DNA from: Nematocida ironsii | Lineage: Eukaryota > Microsporidia | Direction: 5' to 3' | DNA: 64,000 nucleotides | Assembly: GCA_001642415.1 (NCBI GenBank) | Contig: LTDK01000146.1 | Span: 1 to 64,000, forward strand | Part shown: piece by piece, positions 1 to 10,300 of the stretch | How positions within the stretch are numbered: the first letter of the stretch is position 1 | Layout of the letters: each line of letters opens with the position of its first letter | The notes under the pieces: generated by a model | The model's input: only the letters and a program-made list of their open reading frames with translations | What the model was told of the DNA's origin: nothing | Databases searched by the model: none | Position numbers and translations under genes: made by a program

Positions 1-22
1 AAAGCAGTTATAGTGTGTTTAA

Positions 23-544
23 TTAGCATACAGTGTCATTGAACATTGCCTCTAGCCGTTCTTTCTCCTTTGATGAAAGACCTTCTGGCTCTTTTTCCTT
101 TATGTCTTTGATTAGGGATGGGTCTGTCTCTATACACACAACACCAGACCGAATAAATATGACAGGAACTTTCTTTTCCTCTTTGAGCCTGGCATACTTC
201 GCTGCAACTGCCATGAAGTAGTGGTGTGGGTTATTGTCTGTCACTACTTCTGAAAGACACTCAAGTGTTCTGAACTCATCTGCATGCTTGCATTTCTTTA
301 ATGCAACGTATCCTATTAATTTTTTATCTTTGACAGCAGCAGTATACCGTTTGTATTCGCATGATGTGGTGGATACTCTTATCTTCCCATTTAATAATTT
401 CTCGAGAAAGCTCAGACTCATCTGTGACTTGTGATATGCAATGAGAAATTCGTGGTCTGCAAGTATGTTAAAAGGGGCCCTGTACCCAGCCCTTTCTAAA
501 TTCTTTACTAGTCTTCTAATTTGTTTCAACCGTGGCGCTTTCAT
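23..544 (-). CDS. UTP23: UTP23-like PIN-domain rRNA processing factor
   Basis: Predicted 173-residue protein of the FCF1/UTP23 PIN-like family, which acts in the nucleolar small-subunit processome on early 18S rRNA processing. Seen: after a basic N-terminus, a PYR-APFNILAD-type strand like the start of UTP23, a Cys-Lys-His segment before ECLSEVV that matches the UTP23 zinc-site region, and the late block NPHHYFMAVAA...VPVIFIRSGVV that aligns with the HRYVVAS...VPLIYMSRSV region of the family. UTP23 proteins usually lack the full acidic PIN catalytic set. The reading frame is open further upstream to 598 but that codon is TTG; the ATG at 542-544 follows a T-run as at many genes here, so I use it. 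The call rests on remembered family motifs. Confidence 0.72.
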   Translation of the reverse strand: MKAPRLKQIRRLVKNLERAGYRAPFNILADHEFLIAYHKSQMSLSFLEKLLNGKIRVSTTSCEYKRYTAAVKDKKLIGYVALKKCKHADEFRTLECLSEVVTDNNPHHYFMAVAAKYARLKEEKKVPVIFIRSGVVCIETDPSLIKDIKEKEPEGLSSKEKERLEAMFNDTVC

Positions 545-882
545 AAAAATATTTTGCAATTTTTTGACCGAAATAACGTAAACCCACAAATAGAACAAAA
601 ATAGTGTATTTATGTAGCTCCAAGCCAGTTCTAGTTATTATATACATGTATACTGCTATTATAACTGATTTAGTTATTAATGACTATTATGTATAAAAAT
701 AATAATTCTTTGTAAATAATTCATGTATGCACTAGTACTATATATTTTGTCCGATTTATAGGATATTTTTAGTTGGTTTAAGTTTGAATTCTCTTTAAGC
801 TGGCTGTAATAATAAATTAAAATAATTTCTTTTTATTGGATTTTTGTGTACTCTTATTATCCTTAATAAATAATTCTTCGAT
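545..882. other. Intergenic, nothing recognised
   Basis: AT-rich spacer upstream of the UTP23-like gene and downstream of the small serine-palmitoyltransferase subunit gene. I see no RNA gene, repeat or short open frame worth calling. Confidence 0.5.
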
Positions 883-1143
883 TTATTTAAATTTGCTGTA
901 TATGAAATTGCTAAGAATATTGATACCCCTGTAAAACTGTTTAACTATACTAACAGCAAGTAGGAGAAAAACGGAATTTACAATAAAAGACTCCCAGCCA
1001 TCTAGAACTGATATGCCTATTTCAACTGTATATCTGTAGTACCAGAGCATGGCCCACTGCCTTAAATATCTTAGTAACAGACTGAAAATACTTAGTTTTT
1101 CAATTGGAACTGATTCCTTCTTCATGTATAAAGAACTTTGCAT
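883..1143 (-). CDS. Serine palmitoyltransferase small subunit-like protein
   Basis: An 86-residue membrane protein resembling the small activating subunits of serine palmitoyltransferase (SPTSSA/B in animals, Tsc3 functionally in yeast), which bind the ER-resident LCB1/LCB2 dimer and raise the rate of the first step of sphingolipid synthesis. Seen: a LWYYRYTVEIGISVLDGWE-type block followed by a long hydrophobic helix, matching the family's WFYYQYLLV...LEPWE signature in order and spacing, including the W-E pair after the first helix. The frame is open to 1221, but it begins there with TTG and no ATG lies further upstream before a stop, so the start is the ATG at 1141-1143, or possibly 1123-1125, giving 80 residues. 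It is divergent from the LC8 gene. Identification is by motif only. Confidence 0.66.
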   Translation of the reverse strand: MQSSLYMKKESVPIEKLSIFSLLLRYLRQWAMLWYYRYTVEIGISVLDGWESFIVNSVFLLLAVSIVKQFYRGINILSNFIYSKFK

Positions 1144-1267
1144 TTCTCCATAAGAATGTGTTTCATACTGAAGCCACAACAAGTATATTCCATACCCTAA
1201 AAACAAACCGCTGTTGGCCAATAGGCATAGGCTGGTTTAAAATATGCACAGATAGTTATGCTACAGA

Positions 1268-1612
1268 ATGGAAACAGGAAAAACTGCAGAAAAAAGTCAA
1301 AAGAAGGAAAAAGCAAAAGACTCAGAGGACATTCTTATGGACATGAAGATTGTAGTGAATAACAAGGACATATCAGAAAATATACAGGCAGACGTTGCAG
1401 ACATATGCTTGTCGTTTAAGGACTTTAAAAATCCAGCAGACCATGCCAAGCTTGCAGCAAAAATAAAAAAATCACTTGACTCAAAATACACAAAAGGATG
1501 GAATGTAATAGTTGGAGAAAGTTTTACTGGCTCATGCAGTATTGCCAAGAATCATTTTCTAGAGATAAGTATAGCCAATATACGTGTGCTTGTGTTTAAG
1601 TCAAATGCATGA
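1268..1612 (+). CDS. Dynein light chain LC8
   Basis: LC8/DYNLL hub protein, a small homodimer that binds short linear motifs in dynein intermediate chain and many other partners. Seen: residues about 26-114 follow LC8 along its length, with a family-like N-terminal strand, a central two-helix part, a KYTKGWNVIVGESF block (family: KYNPTWHCIVGRNFG) and a C-terminal VLVFKS ending (family: ILLFKSG). The first ATG adds a lysine-rich N-terminal extension of about 23 residues. An in-frame ATG at 1337 would give 91 residues, closer to the usual 89, so the true start may be there. It is divergent from the small serine-palmitoyltransferase subunit gene. Confidence 0.88.
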   Translation: METGKTAEKSQKKEKAKDSEDILMDMKIVVNNKDISENIQADVADICLSFKDFKNPADHAKLAAKIKKSLDSKYTKGWNVIVGESFTGSCSIAKNHFLEISIANIRVLVFKSNA

Positions 1613-2350
1613 TAAATGACAAAATAAATATAAACTAAATATATATGAGATATATAAAACAATCCAAATTATTCAAGTATAAATAGACCAGCAATATAAG
1701 AGAATTTCTTGGAAATTTCTGGTTGTTTCAAGATACTTTGTAATGTAGATTAGAATAATATTGCTAAGAATAAACTATAGCAGAGTTTTTATAGAACAAA
1801 TAGAACGCGTATTTATATTTTTATAAAACAGTTATTTGTGATTTATAAAGCAAGAAATAACTGATAAATAGGCTATGGCGTGAAAATAATATACGAAATA
1901 AAGTGGTAAATTTCCGAAATTATTTTTACAATATTTGAGAGAATTATTTAAATATTAATTTAATTTAAAGTATTGGATATGAAATTAAAATTTGATGAAA
2001 TAGCATAAAAAGGCTCGAATTTCGGGTTATATTAAACTATCTACTATAAACATAAGCAAACAAACATTTTATATGCTTTAATATCATTAGAGTAAACTCA
2101 TTTTTTGGATTTTGCATGAAGTTTCGTGTTGTGGTGCCATATTGACACCGAAAAATGAAAATATATGGGTACTTCCCCTGAAATTTTCATTTTGCAAAAA
2201 GCGCTGAAAGTTGGTATATAGGCGATTTAAGGGTAGAGGAGGATGGGATAAAATATTTTTTTGGTGTTTTATATTTTTATGATTTAATCGGCTGTAATAT
2301 ATTTTTCGAGAAACTAAAATATTTAAATAATTTGCATTTTTTAAATTTTT
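1613..2350. other. AT-rich intergenic region with one TTCGGGTTAT motif
   Basis: Between the LC8 gene and the eight-pass membrane protein gene. A minus-strand open frame across 2087-2356 looks like chance. The only distinct element is the decamer at 2021-2030, listed separately. Confidence 0.5.
2021..2030 (+). promoter_or_regulatory. TTCGGGTTAT motif copy
   Basis: Exact copy of the recurring decamer with flanks aaTTCGGGTTATatta on the plus strand, about 320 bases before the start of the plus-strand membrane protein gene at 2351. Its regulatory role is inferred only from recurrence and orientation. Confidence 0.35.
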
Positions 2351-4309
2351 ATGCATAAATTGATCAGAACAGCAATTAGAGCCACACTGATGATTACCGC
2401 GGCTCGGGTCGTATCTGGAGAGGCAGTTAACACAAACAAGTACAATCTGTTAGCCAACAGTGATTGGATGATGGTTCCATCAAACGTAGTTTTTGCAGTA
2501 GAGAAAACACAAGTACAGCCATCTATTATAAAAGTATCTGAGAAAGAGGTAGAAGAGACTCTTAACTGCAGCAAGACAAACACAGAGCAGTTAGGACTTG
2601 AAGCCCCAGGAAAATCCGATCTTAAATACGGGAAGAATGTAAAAGCACTCAAAGAAAGAATAATGAATCTTTTTAAGAAAGAGGAAGTTAATGATGTTGA
2701 GTCAGAGAAAAAAGAAAGTTTAGAAGAAGAAAAAGGCATAGAAGAGCTTTTAGGAGAAGAAAAACTTAGCAAGGCAGTTTCTTACATTGATGTACTCAGT
2801 GAGGCAGAAAACGAAGCAGCAGAAGAGCTAAGCAAAGTAAAGGCAATTATAGAAGAGAAAAAAGCATCTGAGTATGTGACAGAGCTTAAGAAAAAGGCAA
2901 GCGAGGAAGCAGCCGATGTAAAGAGATCACAATCAAACAACGGCGGATCAGATGTATCAAGCGCTAAGAAGGAAGGCGAAGCAGTAGAGAATGTACAAGA
3001 GCCTGTAGTTGCAGTAGAGGCAGAAGATTCAGATAAGAGATGCATTGCATGGATTGAGGCACTCGAAGACGGAACTCCTGTTACAAAGCTTGTCACAAAG
3101 AAAGAGTATGAAAGACTTATTAAAGAGTACACATGCAAAGACAAGGAACAGAGGGTTGTTATATCATTTGTATACAGATGCATACTTTCTATAAGAAAGC
3201 TAATTGAGTCTTCTATAGTATTTGCAATTGCACACGGTCTATACAAATATATATCAAAGGAGTTAATCAAATACAAGCTGGCATACACTGAATTAACCAA
3301 GTTCTCTATTCCAGTAGTTGGATTATGTCTTCCAGTGCTTGCATCTGTTGGTTTATTAGTGAAAGGACACAAGAGAGAAAAGGGAATTGTCTTGTCAATT
3401 CTTGCTGTATTATCAGTATACCAGATTAAGTATGTAGACACAACTGGGTCTATTATGAACAAGCTTGTCTTAAACTGGCCAACCTTTTTGGCAACCGCTT
3501 CTATTCTGTTCACATTTGCTATGGAGTACGCGCACCGCTCTGTGCATAGCGAAGTCTTCCCAGTACAAAGAAGAAAGACCACTGCTAGAATAGCAACCAC
3601 TACAGTTCTTGCATGCACAGTGTTATTGAGTCTTTTATCTCACATAATGCCATACAACAAGTCAACTAGAAATGTGATCACAAGCATGCTTCTTATCATT
3701 GATCCACGCATGATCACCCACATTATACAGGCATGTATTATTGCAATGTCCTTCGCTGTTTCTGTTATGATACTCAACATGAGATCTGTAGATGCAATTG
3801 GAAAGACAACTAGAAGTAGATTATTAGTTAGAAGTGGACAGATGATCACTGCAATTCTTTTGGCAGTTGCCCTTCTGCTAACTAACACAATGTCGCTTCC
3901 TGCAATAACTCCTAGTCTTGCAGGCCTTGGTCTTGTATTCAATGGATTTAGCATTCTGTTCGGCGTTGGTCTTAGAGCACTTCCAGCAGACTCTATCTTA
4001 AGAAAGCATGGAAGAATTGTTTCCACTCTACTTTTAATAGTATCTGTAAAGATCCTTCTGTCACTTGCTATTTACATTGGTATAGTGCACTTTGGATATG
4101 AAGGAGAGCTTTTAAAGGCCATTTCCAACATTAACAAATACCTATCCAGTATAGGTGTAGCAATCAAGGGATCATATCTGGGATCTGCCTTCTATTACAT
4201 CATGGCACAGAAAGACAAATTAGTTACAAGTGTTTGCTCTGCAGCAAAGAGTGTTAGCACAATGGTTAAAGCTAACTGCAGCAAAGCAACAAATTATCTT
4301 CGTGCTTAA
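2351..4309 (+). CDS. Secretory-pathway polytopic membrane protein, unknown family
   Basis: A 652-residue protein I do not recognise. Seen: an N-terminal signal peptide (about 1-24, basic then hydrophobic, ending V-S-G-E), a lumenal-type segment, a strongly charged Glu/Lys/Ala stretch (about 95-225) likely helical or coiled, then about eight hydrophobic spans at roughly 318-337, 345-360, 374-392, 415-432, 455-475, 497-517, 522-543 and 555-580, and a short C-terminal tail with three cysteines. The ATG sits directly after a T-run, as at other genes here. The sequence is cleanly coding over its whole length with no low-complexity collapse, which argues for a real, maintained gene. It could be a transporter-like or host-interface membrane protein of the lineage; no function can be assigned from sequence. 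Confidence 0.75.
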   Translation: MHKLIRTAIRATLMITAARVVSGEAVNTNKYNLLANSDWMMVPSNVVFAVEKTQVQPSIIKVSEKEVEETLNCSKTNTEQLGLEAPGKSDLKYGKNVKALKERIMNLFKKEEVNDVESEKKESLEEEKGIEELLGEEKLSKAVSYIDVLSEAENEAAEELSKVKAIIEEKKASEYVTELKKKASEEAADVKRSQSNNGGSDVSSAKKEGEAVENVQEPVVAVEAEDSDKRCIAWIEALEDGTPVTKLVTKKEYERLIKEYTCKDKEQRVVISFVYRCILSIRKLIESSIVFAIAHGLYKYISKELIKYKLAYTELTKFSIPVVGLCLPVLASVGLLVKGHKREKGIVLSILAVLSVYQIKYVDTTGSIMNKLVLNWPTFLATASILFTFAMEYAHRSVHSEVFPVQRRKTTARIATTTVLACTVLLSLLSHIMPYNKSTRNVITSMLLIIDPRMITHIIQACIIAMSFAVSVMILNMRSVDAIGKTTRSRLLVRSGQMITAILLAVALLLTNTMSLPAITPSLAGLGLVFNGFSILFGVGLRALPADSILRKHGRIVSTLLLIVSVKILLSLAIYIGIVHFGYEGELLKAISNINKYLSSIGVAIKGSYLGSAFYYIMAQKDKLVTSVCSAAKSVSTMVKANCSKATNYLRA

Positions 4310-5247
4310 ACAAATTGTTGGGCTGAAGTAATTGAAATATGAAGACAAAATAAATTATTGTTAACATAAGCCATCATTCTATTTATTATTTTCTAGAACA
4401 TTTAAGATCTTATACCACTGCTATGTGCCCATACAGCCATAGGCTAAAGACTTAAGATATATTTAGATATAATTTGGCCAAAAAACGTATGTATTTTCTG
4501 TGCTGCTATTATATCAGAATATAATACATTATAGGCACAAACCAAATCAATTTTTAAAAACAACAGGCCATGAAATACGAAATATTCTGGCTGATTTTAC
4601 TAAGTATGTATAATATTTAAATTGTATAGTCTAACTATTTATTGTGCTGTGCATGCGTAATGAGCATGGCCAGTGCTATTGTGCTGTAGGATTTAGTGCA
4701 TTAAAAACAATTTGCACAATGCCCTCTTTTAGTGAGAAATCATGTATTTTAAAGCCGATAAGCTGTTATATGGTACACTAAATGCATTGTAAGCGCTTTT
4801 TATGAGCAGTTGCAGGGAAATAAGATATTATAATCTGAATACATATGAAATATACAGAATAACAATATACTAATCCATGTGAGGCGGGCATAGAACCAGT
4901 ACACGCGATAAGAAGAGCAGACTAGATCTCAAGGCCATTTATTCTGTTTATATGATTGCCTTAATAAGTCTGTTACATTTATCTCATTTCGAATTATATT
5001 TGAAAGGGTGTGCACATTTATAAGCTAGCCCCAAGAAGGGCATTTGTCATGGAATGCGCTTGGCTCTTGCAGTAAATACATGCTTGGCATGCAGGGCATC
5101 TATGCGTCTAAAAATTCAAACCTATGGCGCACGCATCTTCTGAAAGCGACAGCTATCTATTTCCCTGCATGCGTTTATCTGCAAAACTGCTGTGCAGGAC
5201 TGCGGTGCATGCAGCAGAAGTGCATGATTAGGTATTTCCAAAATTTA
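4310..5247. other. Intergenic region, no gene called
   Basis: Between the eight-pass membrane protein and the end of the PP2A gene. The left part is AT-rich. The part from about 4875 to 5247 is richer in G and C, with short palindromic pieces such as tgcatgca and gcatgcag. A plus-strand frame from 5044 runs into the antisense of the phosphatase gene and looks like a shadow. The GC-richer part could hold an RNA gene, but I could not fold it into a known class. Confidence 0.4.
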
Positions 5248-6153
5248 TTATATAAAGTAATTCGGCACTTGCTGCGCGGGTTTATCCTGAATCTGCTCTG
5301 GAGAAGAGTCAAACTGCGTGAATTGATAGGCGCCATGCTCATCCATTTCCATAAGAGACGCCAAGTTCCCACATCTATAGCAGTAATTAGGCGCAGAAAA
5401 AACAGTAACTACGCCCTTGTGATGATTCCAATTATGGCCGTTCATAACTAGCTGATGTGCTCGGCATATCATCTTTAGCCCATTCTTTTTAGTAAACTGG
5501 TCAGTGATGTCCTCTCCAAATGTGTAACCAGCTCCTCTTGGTGAGGCACCCCAGCCCTTTCTTTCTTCCGGATCACTCCATAGAAGATCGCACATTCCCC
5601 CCTCATGCGGAACCTCTTGCACCCGGTCAATCTTTCTAATGTCATCAAGCGTATCCAGTGCAGGACTGAGCCCTCCGTGCAGACAAAACACGTCATTATT
5701 TACAATAGCTGCCAATGGCAGATAATCGAACAAGTCTGTAAAGTATTTCCACACATTTGATGACCCATATTTTCTAAAACACTCGTCATAAAACCCGTAT
5801 ACTTGAGTTATTTGCCTGCTCTCGTGGTTTCCTCTGAGCATTCCCACAGACTCTGGATGCTTTATCTTTAGGCACAGAAGAAGACTAAGAGTTTCTACCG
5901 AGTGGTACCCCCGATCTACATAGTCCCCCATAAAGAGATACGGCGTTTCTGGTGGGATTCCACCTACTTTAAATAGCTCAAGAAGGTCGAAGAACTGGCC
6001 ATGCACATCCCCGCATATAGTAATAGGGGCTTTCAAAGAAATAAGAGTGCTTTCCCGTTGAAAAACTTCAATAGCCATCCGGCACAGCTCTTTCACTTCT
6101 GTTTCTGCTAATGGCTCGCATAGCATAAGCTGCTCTATCCACTTATCCACCAT
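5248..6153 (-). CDS. Serine/threonine protein phosphatase 2A-type catalytic subunit
   Basis: A 301-residue PPP-family phosphatase catalytic subunit, PP2A-like in length and sequence. It removes phosphate from Ser/Thr using a two-metal site. Seen: all metal-binding motifs in order, GDVHGQ (48-53), GDYVDRG (76-82) and GNHE (108-111), then the HGG and the RAHQLVMNG and [10 protein letters not shown] blocks of the PP2A/PP4/PP6 group. The C-terminus ends P-N-Y-F-I rather than the PDYFL of PP2A, whose last leucine is carboxymethylated to control holoenzyme assembly, so this regulation may differ. It lies head to head with DPH3 across only 32 bases. PP2A fits best, but PP4 or PP6 remain possible. 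Confidence 0.9.
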   Translation of the reverse strand: MVDKWIEQLMLCEPLAETEVKELCRMAIEVFQRESTLISLKAPITICGDVHGQFFDLLELFKVGGIPPETPYLFMGDYVDRGYHSVETLSLLLCLKIKHPESVGMLRGNHESRQITQVYGFYDECFRKYGSSNVWKYFTDLFDYLPLAAIVNNDVFCLHGGLSPALDTLDDIRKIDRVQEVPHEGGMCDLLWSDPEERKGWGASPRGAGYTFGEDITDQFTKKNGLKMICRAHQLVMNGHNWNHHKGVVTVFSAPNYCYRCGNLASLMEMDEHGAYQFTQFDSSPEQIQDKPAQQVPNYFI

Positions 6154-6185
6154 AACTATAAAAATAAAATTATTTTAGACTTTTT
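6154..6185. promoter_or_regulatory. Shared 32-base divergent promoter of PP2A and DPH3
   Basis: The two start codons face away from each other with only an A/T tract between them, including a tataaaaata-like stretch. Any core promoter must be bidirectional or lie partly within the coding regions. This is seen as spacing; promoter function is inferred. Confidence 0.45.
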
Positions 6186-6446
6186 ATGGCATATATACTA
6201 GAGGACTATGACGAAGTAGATATTGAGCAGATGGAATACAGTAAAGGAAAAGGAATCTTTACTTATCCCTGCCCGTGCGGTGACCGATTTGAAATAAGCA
6301 TTGAAGAGCTACTAAACGGGGAGGAAATAGCCACATGCCCATCCTGCTCACTTATTATAAAAGTGAACTACTTACCAGAAGATTTAGATAAATATGCTTT
6401 GATTCAAGAGGAAATAAGTGTACAAAGCATTTCGGGTTATAATTGA
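6186..6446 (+). CDS. DPH3: Diphthamide biosynthesis protein 3 (CSL zinc finger)
   Basis: An 86-residue DPH3/KTI11 protein. It carries iron through a CSL-type zinc finger, passes electrons to the DPH1-DPH2 enzyme in the first step of diphthamide synthesis on elongation factor 2, and also serves Elongator. Seen: the four metal-binding cysteines C29, C31, C51 and C54 in a CxC...CxxC arrangement, with the family's YPCPCGDRF block and the following ATCPSCS. Length matches the family (about 82). The start follows a T-run. The last codons (I-S-G-Y-N) are encoded by a copy of the TTCGGGTTAT decamer at 6431-6440, which here may be coincidence. Confidence 0.93.
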   Translation: MAYILEDYDEVDIEQMEYSKGKGIFTYPCPCGDRFEISIEELLNGEEIATCPSCSLIIKVNYLPEDLDKYALIQEEISVQSISGYN

Positions 6447-7341
6447 AAGTAAGCGTCCTATGGTATATTTCACACGATGAAGAGTTGTTTTGGCACTGGG
6501 ATGTATACTTAGAGGCATAAGCGCGAATGGGTTCAGTTTAAGAAAAGAGATTGAATCTCTACTTGCATTCTAGTTATATCCGGCAGTCTATCTACATATG
6601 GCGCGATATAGAATGCTGTAGCTACACATATGGTATTATGTGGTATAAAAGTATATAGATAGCCCTTGCACAGCAATTACTTTACATCATACCAGAGAAA
6701 TTATATAAAAACTTCTTAGAAATACAATGAAAACTATAGAATATAATATAAAAATAAATAAAAATATAGAGAATACCCCAAATATACCCAAAATAACATG
6801 TAAATACAAGAAATTCTTTAAATCTTTTCTATATTTTACATTATTTTCACAAAAGTGTCCATAATACATATAATAACATGTTTATAAGTAATAACTTTTT
6901 CTATAAATAATCTGAAATTATATAATAAATTAGATTTTACTTTTATAATAGAATATTATTGTTAATGATTCGAAAATAATTGACTTTGCCAATAAACTAA
7001 ATCAAAATAAAACTTTATTAACCTATTTATTAATATATACGCCCACTGGCAACATTTTATGATTTTTCAAAGGCCAACTATCCTAAACATACATGTTCTT
7101 ATAATATAGCCAATATGAACTATACATAGCTTATTAAATCTGAAGGTAAGTCTGAAATTGGTGTTTTATTCATTAATTGCATTGTGCAGGGGTTAAAATA
7201 TTTCCTTAAAATATAGAAATCCTAAATTAAATAAATATTATTTATGTCTTACAGTTAATATTATAAAAATAACCTCTTAACATTAGCAATAAGCATGGTT
7301 TTTTGCAGTTAATAATATTAATTATACTCCATGTGAGGATT
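6447..7341. other. AT-rich intergenic region holding dispersed repeat R1
   Basis: Between DPH3 and the 3' end of the 1027-residue gene. The first 200 bases are moderately GC, the rest very AT-rich. A minus-strand frame of 60 residues at 6687-6869 is A/T-driven and not called. R1 lies at its right end. Confidence 0.5.
7137..7226 (+). repeat. Dispersed repeat R1, copy 1
   Basis: About 90 bases starting aatctgaaggtaagtctgaa and ending atatagaaatcctaaa that recur at 41828-41917 with few differences. It lies about 115 bases past the stop of the 1027-residue minus-strand gene. There is no coding potential. Both copies have the same plus orientation. Confidence 0.8.
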
Positions 7342-10300
7342 TTAAGTATATTGGGTTATATCACCCATTATAAATGGTCTTTGATATACAGAAATAACAA
7401 ATTTAAACATACGAGCTTCCTCACGTGAATTATTTAGGCAAAATATAGATCTTCTTCGCATCAAATAATTTTCTACGATGGTTCCGAAAAGATTACAATA
7501 CTCTGGAGTGTGTTTCTTATTGCCATACTCTGTATAAACAGATAATTTATCATATAAATATTTTATATATAAATTTGCATTAAATCCAGCATTACTAATA
7601 GCAGATTCCATTAAGTAAAACATAAAATCAATGTATAAATTAAAATCGCTACGCTCTATAGCGTCTATAATTTTATCAATATACTCGATAAATTCATATT
7701 GTTTTGTCAGACAATGTATCATAAGATTTTCAATTTCTTTAGAAATATTATAAATAATAATGCCAACATAATGTTTTACATGTGACTCATGCATATTTAG
7801 ATAGCTTAGTGTAATATTGCACAATTTCTCTGGATTTTGTTCAGCAGCTAAAAAAACAATAATAGCTTCTATGTCCATATACTCAATTTTGAAAGGAGTG
7901 AGAAGTTTTTCTTTGTCTATTCCCACGCATATATCTGGATATATAATATGAGAATTGGTAAATTTAATAATCGATATGATTCTTTTCTGAATTTTTTCGT
8001 CTTCTGGATCTATACTTCTAAATAGCGCACTAATAACTTCTAAGATATAATGATTTCTATCCAATTGTTTGGAGTAAGCAAAAATAAGCAGATCTCTAGC
8101 TAGGGCAAATCTTTCTGTATTGTAATCTAGCCTTCTAGCTATGAACAATTGTGCTATAGACACACAATCTTTAGCCATATTTTTTGTATCCATACTCACT
8201 GCATATGCTATTAATTCCTGGATTCTTCTAGAAGTTGTAAGGCAAGTGGATGGATATAAATTATTAAATAAGTAAGATGCACAAATATATTGTTCTGTAT
8301 CTGGGATATCTAAAAACCGTATATCGGTTCGTATTGCAATCCACGTTTGATATCTATCTATGGTTAAAAAAATCCTCTCACTATCACAAATTATAAAATG
8401 TGTATAATCCGGCTTAATTAAAAGATCCACACATATATATAGGCACGAACCAACATATGCTTTGACTTTAATTCTAATATTAACAAATATATCCCATTTA
8501 TCTGCTATGGTTTTATCTGCGGTTATTTCGTTAGTAAATTCTACTTCTAATTTCTTATTTACCGAGAGTTTGTTAAAGAGTTCTACTATATATTTTTTTA
8601 AGCCTTCAGTGTGTAGCCTTATTGATTTAGTTAGGTCTTTCTTGTCTTGCTCATATTTATTTTTTATAGCTTCTTCTATTTGTTCCTCACTCATATCTTT
8701 GTTTTTATTCCTCAAGTTCTCTTTGTACTTCTGATTCTCTTTATCCCCATCGTCTAGAATTCCTTTTAATTTTTCAATACTATTTTCTGTGTTTACACAA
8801 GGTACAGACACTCCTGTAATATGTTCAATAATGGACAGCATATTCATTAGTCCGAAGTCAACCTGGTTTCTATTTGGTTTAATATACCTTATGTTTGGGT
8901 CAGACAAACGCGCTACTACTCTGTTCCAATCAGCATGTACAGTTTTAGTTGCCTTTTTAAACATATACTTGTACTTCTGGAAAAACTCTATTAGCTGCTT
9001 AGATTCATACTTTGGTTCTTTTTCAAATATATATGCTTGTTTATGTTTGTCATAAAAAAATATACAAAACAGACCCAGCAGTGCTGTATCCATATAATTA
9101 ACAAATGTCGGTAAATAATTGTAGTCTTCTTCACAATATATGGGCGTATCTTTGTAAATAGCTAAATTTAATGCATTTGCTGATAAAGATCTTAAGTCAA
9201 GCGGATTTGGATTGTAGATATGTGGGTCTGTAGTAGGCAATAGCTGCCACTGCCCTGAGAATGGAAGAATTTTATTTTTGTTTAATTCACTATAAAGTTT
9301 AAATATACACTTTATATATTCCTCTTCATTGCCTTCTAATTGCTTACTTCTAGATATAAAGCACTTATTAAATATTTTATTTAAAAGCTTTTTCTCTTTT
9401 TTACTTATTTCTGTATTTAAAGACTGTTCTAATAAAACATGAAGTTCTTGTGCCAACAGCATCAAGTCATCAATGTTTGTTATATATTCATATATAAACA
9501 TTTGTATAAGAAATCTTGGACCAAATGCAAACCTGCCCGTCTCAAAATCTGCATTGCTGGTTGCTTGCTCAAAATTTTGGTTTGGTATAACCTGATTGGT
9601 CCGGCTGTCTATGAAGAATTTTATCACCTGATATGCATTTTTTGGAACACTTAGCTTATAATAAAATGAGTCCTGAGAATCACTTGCCTCTGACTCTATA
9701 CCATATGACTCTATATCAGCATCTACTGGAATTCTAAAGTACTCCTCCTTTTCATTTGGTGAGCTTAGCACAATCTCCTTCCTTGATTCTTTTTTTTCAA
9801 TTACAAGAGGCACATATGCCCTCTCTGACAAAACAAGCAGGGCTGCAAGAAGTTTATATTTATAATCTTTCATGCTTGGATGGTTTAAAAATGCATAAAA
9901 TGAATTCTTTTCCTTTGTATATACTGACAAATACTCATCCTCTGATGGGAATAGAATATGCATTGCTTTCTTATATTCTTCAATATAGGTGTTTATATTT
10001 GGGGGAGGCTTTATGTCCTCATCTATCCTACGAATTTTGCATGGTGGTTCATCTGTGTGCTGGTTTACGGCAGATTGTGTTGAAGAATTTTGGGGTGTTT
10101 CACTATCGATAACAGGCCCGGCGTGCCAGAAAAAGCGTAAGTTGTTTAAAATTCCTACTTGCTCATGACAGAATCCCCAGAAGGGCGAAATAAACCCGTT
10201 TAGATATATGCTTATCTCTTCTCCTTTACTGTTGATGATTCGTGTCTCTTTTATTTTTTTTATAGTCTCTAATAAGTCTGTCTTACAGTGTATACACTGA

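Noticed and set aside
1144..1221. Start of the small serine-palmitoyltransferase subunit at 1221
   Set aside because: The codon is TTG, and a stop lies upstream with no ATG between.
2782..3618. 278-residue minus-strand frame and other long antisense frames
   Set aside because: Shadow of the eight-pass membrane protein gene, whose frame has the signal peptide and spans.
5044..5451. 135-residue plus-strand frame as a gene
   Set aside because: Half of it is antisense to the PP2A gene; no family likeness.
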